From Phycisphaerae bacterium (lineage in GTDB: Bacteria; Planctomycetota; Phycisphaerae; Phycisphaerales; SM1A02), in NCBI GenBank assembly GCA_018665385.1, contig JABJDN010000165.1, positions 1 through 5,997 of the forward strand: 5,997 bases of DNA, written 5' to 3'. A program made the position numbers and the translations under genes. Positions 3,922 to 5,997 of the stretch are shown one piece after another; within the stretch, counting starts at the first letter, position 1, and each line of letters opens with the position of its first letter. The notes under the pieces were generated by a model. That model saw nothing but the letters and a program-made list of their open reading frames with translations. It did no database searches and was not told where the DNA came from.

Positions 3922-5997
3922 ATGTTCGTAAGCACATTACTTTCATTGTCCTTGTTGGTTATGCCTTCAAGTTTTACTATTGAAAAGAATAAGAAGACAC
4001 CCATCGAAGTCGTTCAATTTAATGGTGTGACTATCGAATTGAAACAAGAGTTGTTTCAGCATGTACTTGTCGAAGACTCGGTGTACTTACATAATTTTCC
4101 GCTTGGTAACGAATCTGAAGTAAAACTCATCCTTACAAAATTTGAAGCATTTACACAGGGCGCCGAAGTGGTGAAAGCTTCTATGAATTTTGAAGGGAAA
4201 GCGGTACACCGTGCACTCCCAAGACCAAACATTTCATTTTTTAAGGGCGCCATTGAAGGTGATCCAAGTTCAAGAGTATTTTTAGCTGTAGGGGAGCACA
4301 CAACAAACGGAATTATCGAAAGCAACGGCAACACATATGTGGTTGCGAAGAATGCAGATGCTGGCTGGACAACAGTCTACAACTTGTCAAATGTTGACCC
4401 AGATAAAATGAACTGGGCAGATTTTGTGTGTGGTGTCGCAGAGACCCCACAACCTAGGTCAGCCTTCAAGGGACGCGGGCAATTGCGTGGAGCAGGGTGT
4501 AACGCTCTGCAAGTTGCGATTGACACGGACCACGAGTTTACAAGTGAATTGTTCGATGGAAATACTGCAGCAAGCAGTGAATACGCGGCGTCTTTAGTTG
4601 CTGCAATGTCAACCATCTTCATAACAAATGTAGATGTGCAGGTACACGTTTCATTTTTGAGACTTTGGGAGAGTGCAAACGACCCGTGGAGTGCAGAAAC
4701 TACAGGAGAGCAGTTACCTCAGTTCAGAGAGTACTGGGAAACAGAAATGGAAGCTACTCCACGGCACTTGGCGCACTTGTTTAGTGGGCGTCATTTGGGT
4801 GGTGGTATTGCATATGTTGGTGCTGTCTGCTCAAGTTATGGGTATGCCGTATCTGGTAGTTTAAACGGTTCGTTCCCCTTGCCTTTGGAAGATTACAGTC
4901 ATAACAACTGGGATATTATTGTAGTTGCACACGAAACTGGTCATAACTGTGGCACATGGCATACGCATAATTATATTCCTGCAATAGATAACTGCGGTAA
5001 CGACGATTGCGCTGGCGCATTAGGCGCAACCATTATGAGTTACTGCCACTTGTGTAGTGGGGGATTATCAAACATCGTTTTAGATTTTGATCCAAGAGTG
5101 CAAACTACTATCGAAAATTATCTTGGTGGTGAAATTTCATGCTCTCTCGCTTGCGACGCATCATTAGTAGGTGTTTGTTGTATAGGCGAGTCTTGTAACG
5201 AGTCAACTATTTCTGAATGCGAAAATACAAGCGGAGTTTTCTTAGGATCTGGGACATCCTGTGAAACTGCTTCATGTAATCCTCAAGTTGGTGCTTGTTG
5301 TACAGGAGTTGCTGGTGATTGCGAAGAATTACTCATTAGTGATTGTTCGAACATAGGTGGAATATTCATTGGCTACTTAACACAGTGCGAAGACGGTTAC
5401 TGCGATGCAGATGCGGCAAACGCATGTTGTATTGATGAAGGATGCGACGATTTGACTGCTGAAGATTGTGTTTCACTTGGTGGTACATGGGCTGGTATAG
5501 GTTCATCCTGTATTACAGGTGGTTGCGAACCACTGGAAAATGATTTTTGTGATACAGCTCAAGAGGTAACCGAAGGAGTATGGAACTTTACTACGATTGG
5601 CGCTACTACCGACGATGATCTGTTTGACAATGAAACGTGCCCATCTGAATTTTTGGGTGGGGTAAACTCTGATGTATGGTTTACATACAATGCTTGTGAA
5701 GAGGGTAGTTTGCTTGTGAGCACTTGTGGCCTTGTGAATTTTGATACCGATATTGTTGTGTACGAAGGCACGTGTACTAACATGGTGCAAGTAGATTGCA
5801 ACGGAGATGATGATAATTGTAGTGGGTATACATCTGAACTAATTCTCAATGTATACGAAGGTGAATCGTACTTAATTCGAGTTGGTGGCTTTAGTGAGAA
5901 TAGTTCTGGCAGCGGGCAATTGCTGATTAGTGGATTGCAATGCCAACCCGATGTGCCTTGTATTGGCGATGTCACGGGTGATGGATCAGTTGGCGTA
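3922..5997 (+). CDS. Secreted metzincin (reprolysin/M12B-like) metalloprotease with Cys-repeats and dockerin-like tail, 3' end cut by window
   Basis: The frame is open for 692 codons to the right edge. The N-terminus MFVSTLLSLSLLVMPSS is hydrophobic and probably a signal peptide, though it lacks basic residues. Residues about 20-165 look like a prodomain. C170 in FVCGVAE resembles the adamalysin cysteine switch. The catalytic domain (about 194-405) has the complete metzincin zinc motif H337-E-T-G-H341-N-C-G-T-W-H347 and a Met-turn at M372 (TIMSYC), so it should be an active zinc endopeptidase with E338 as base. Three Cys-rich repeats follow (416-535), then the beta-sandwich (538-675) shared with the upstream protease. 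The start of a dockerin-like calcium loop follows (from C680, GDVTGDGSVGV), cut by the edge. If the tail matches its neighbour, about 40-50 residues are missing. It should act outside the cell; the substrate is unknown. Confidence 0.9.
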   Translation, partial: MFVSTLLSLSLLVMPSSFTIEKNKKTPIEVVQFNGVTIELKQELFQHVLVEDSVYLHNFPLGNESEVKLILTKFEAFTQGAEVVKASMNFEGKAVHRALPRPNISFFKGAIEGDPSSRVFLAVGEHTTNGIIESNGNTYVVAKNADAGWTTVYNLSNVDPDKMNWADFVCGVAETPQPRSAFKGRGQLRGAGCNALQVAIDTDHEFTSELFDGNTAASSEYAASLVAAMSTIFITNVDVQVHVSFLRLWESANDPWSAETTGEQLPQFREYWETEMEATPRHLAHLFSGRHLGGGIAYVGAVCSSYGYAVSGSLNGSFPLPLEDYSHNNWDIIVVAHETGHNCGTWHTHNYIPAIDNCGNDDCAGALGATIMSYCHLCSGGLSNIVLDFDPRVQTTIENYLGGEISCSLACDASLVGVCCIGESCNESTISECENTSGVFLGSGTSCETASCNPQVGACCTGVAGDCEELLISDCSNIGGIFIGYLTQCEDGYCDADAANACCIDEGCDDLTAEDCVSLGGTWAGIGSSCITGGCEPLENDFCDTAQEVTEGVWNFTTIGATTDDDLFDNETCPSEFLGGVNSDVWFTYNACEEGSLLVSTCGLVNFDTDIVVYEGTCTNMVQVDCNGDDDNCSGYTSELILNVYEGESYLIRVGGFSENSSGSGQLLISGLQCQPDVPCIGDVTGDGSVGV
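5167..5526 (+). repeat. Three tandem paired-Cys repeats (about 40 residues each) in the second protease
   Basis: The repeats start at residues 416, 456 and about 499, with Cys-Cys pairs at 419/420, 459/460 and 502/503. Each follows the pattern G/N-x-C-C, a Cys a few residues on, a Cys after about ten more, a G-G or S-G pair, an aromatic, G, then two further Cys. Six Cys per unit suggest three disulfides and a rigid extracellular spacer. I recall similar units in planctomycete secreted proteins but cannot name a Pfam family. Confidence 0.75.
5671..5934 (+). repeat. C-terminal beta-sandwich core, copy 2 (paralogous to 3224-3487)
   Basis: Residues 584-671 of the second protease match residues 611-698 of the first without gaps. 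DNA-level similarity is also visible locally, for example GTTGTGTACGAAGG in both. This supports duplication or domain shuffling of the tail between two genes whose catalytic parts are unrelated. Confidence 0.85.

Noticed and set aside
5559..5975. Minus-strand 138-codon open frame inside the second protease
   Set aside because: It is antisense to the conserved beta-sandwich and dockerin-like region, with no ribosome binding site and no recognisable domain.

Overview
The window looks like chromosomal DNA from a marine planctomycete, most likely of the Phycisphaerae type. This is inferred from protein architecture, not from a search. Two large secreted metalloproteases carry a C-terminal beta-sandwich followed by a dockerin-like double calcium loop (GDxNGDxxVGxxDLL...WG). 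One also carries paired-Cys repeats (GxCC...C...C...GG...G...C...C). Both designs are, as I recall, common in that group. Base composition is moderate, by eye somewhat below 50% GC.

Left part (1-1011), all on the minus strand: the first ten codons of a gene leaving the left edge (1-30, good ribosome binding site); about 180 bases of non-coding DNA with short repeats; a Rho-independent terminator (216-248); tRNA-Gly(GCC) (278-349); and a 192-codon AhpD-like / carboxymuconolactone decarboxylase family protein (433-1011) with an intact Glu, CxxC and His redox site.

Middle (1012-1393): a 382-base divergent intergenic region. It holds a strong GC-rich terminator hairpin (1085-1127) that no annotated gene needs. 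It may mark the end of a small minus-strand RNA or an attenuator in the leader of the redox gene. A palindrome and weak promoter candidates precede the first protease.

Right part (1394-5997), plus strand: a complete 762-residue thermolysin/fungalysin-like (M36-type) metalloprotease with its own terminator (3704-3741), then a 180-base spacer with two hairpins, then a metzincin (reprolysin/M12B-like) protease truncated by the right edge after 692 residues. The catalytic domains belong to different clans, but the C-terminal modules are clearly homologous: 52 of 88 residues are identical without gaps. The pair therefore looks like two extracellular proteases, each probably made as a zymogen, given a common C-terminal export, anchoring or calcium-binding tail. 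The terminator between them suggests separate transcription. No mobile element, CRISPR array or defence system is visible.
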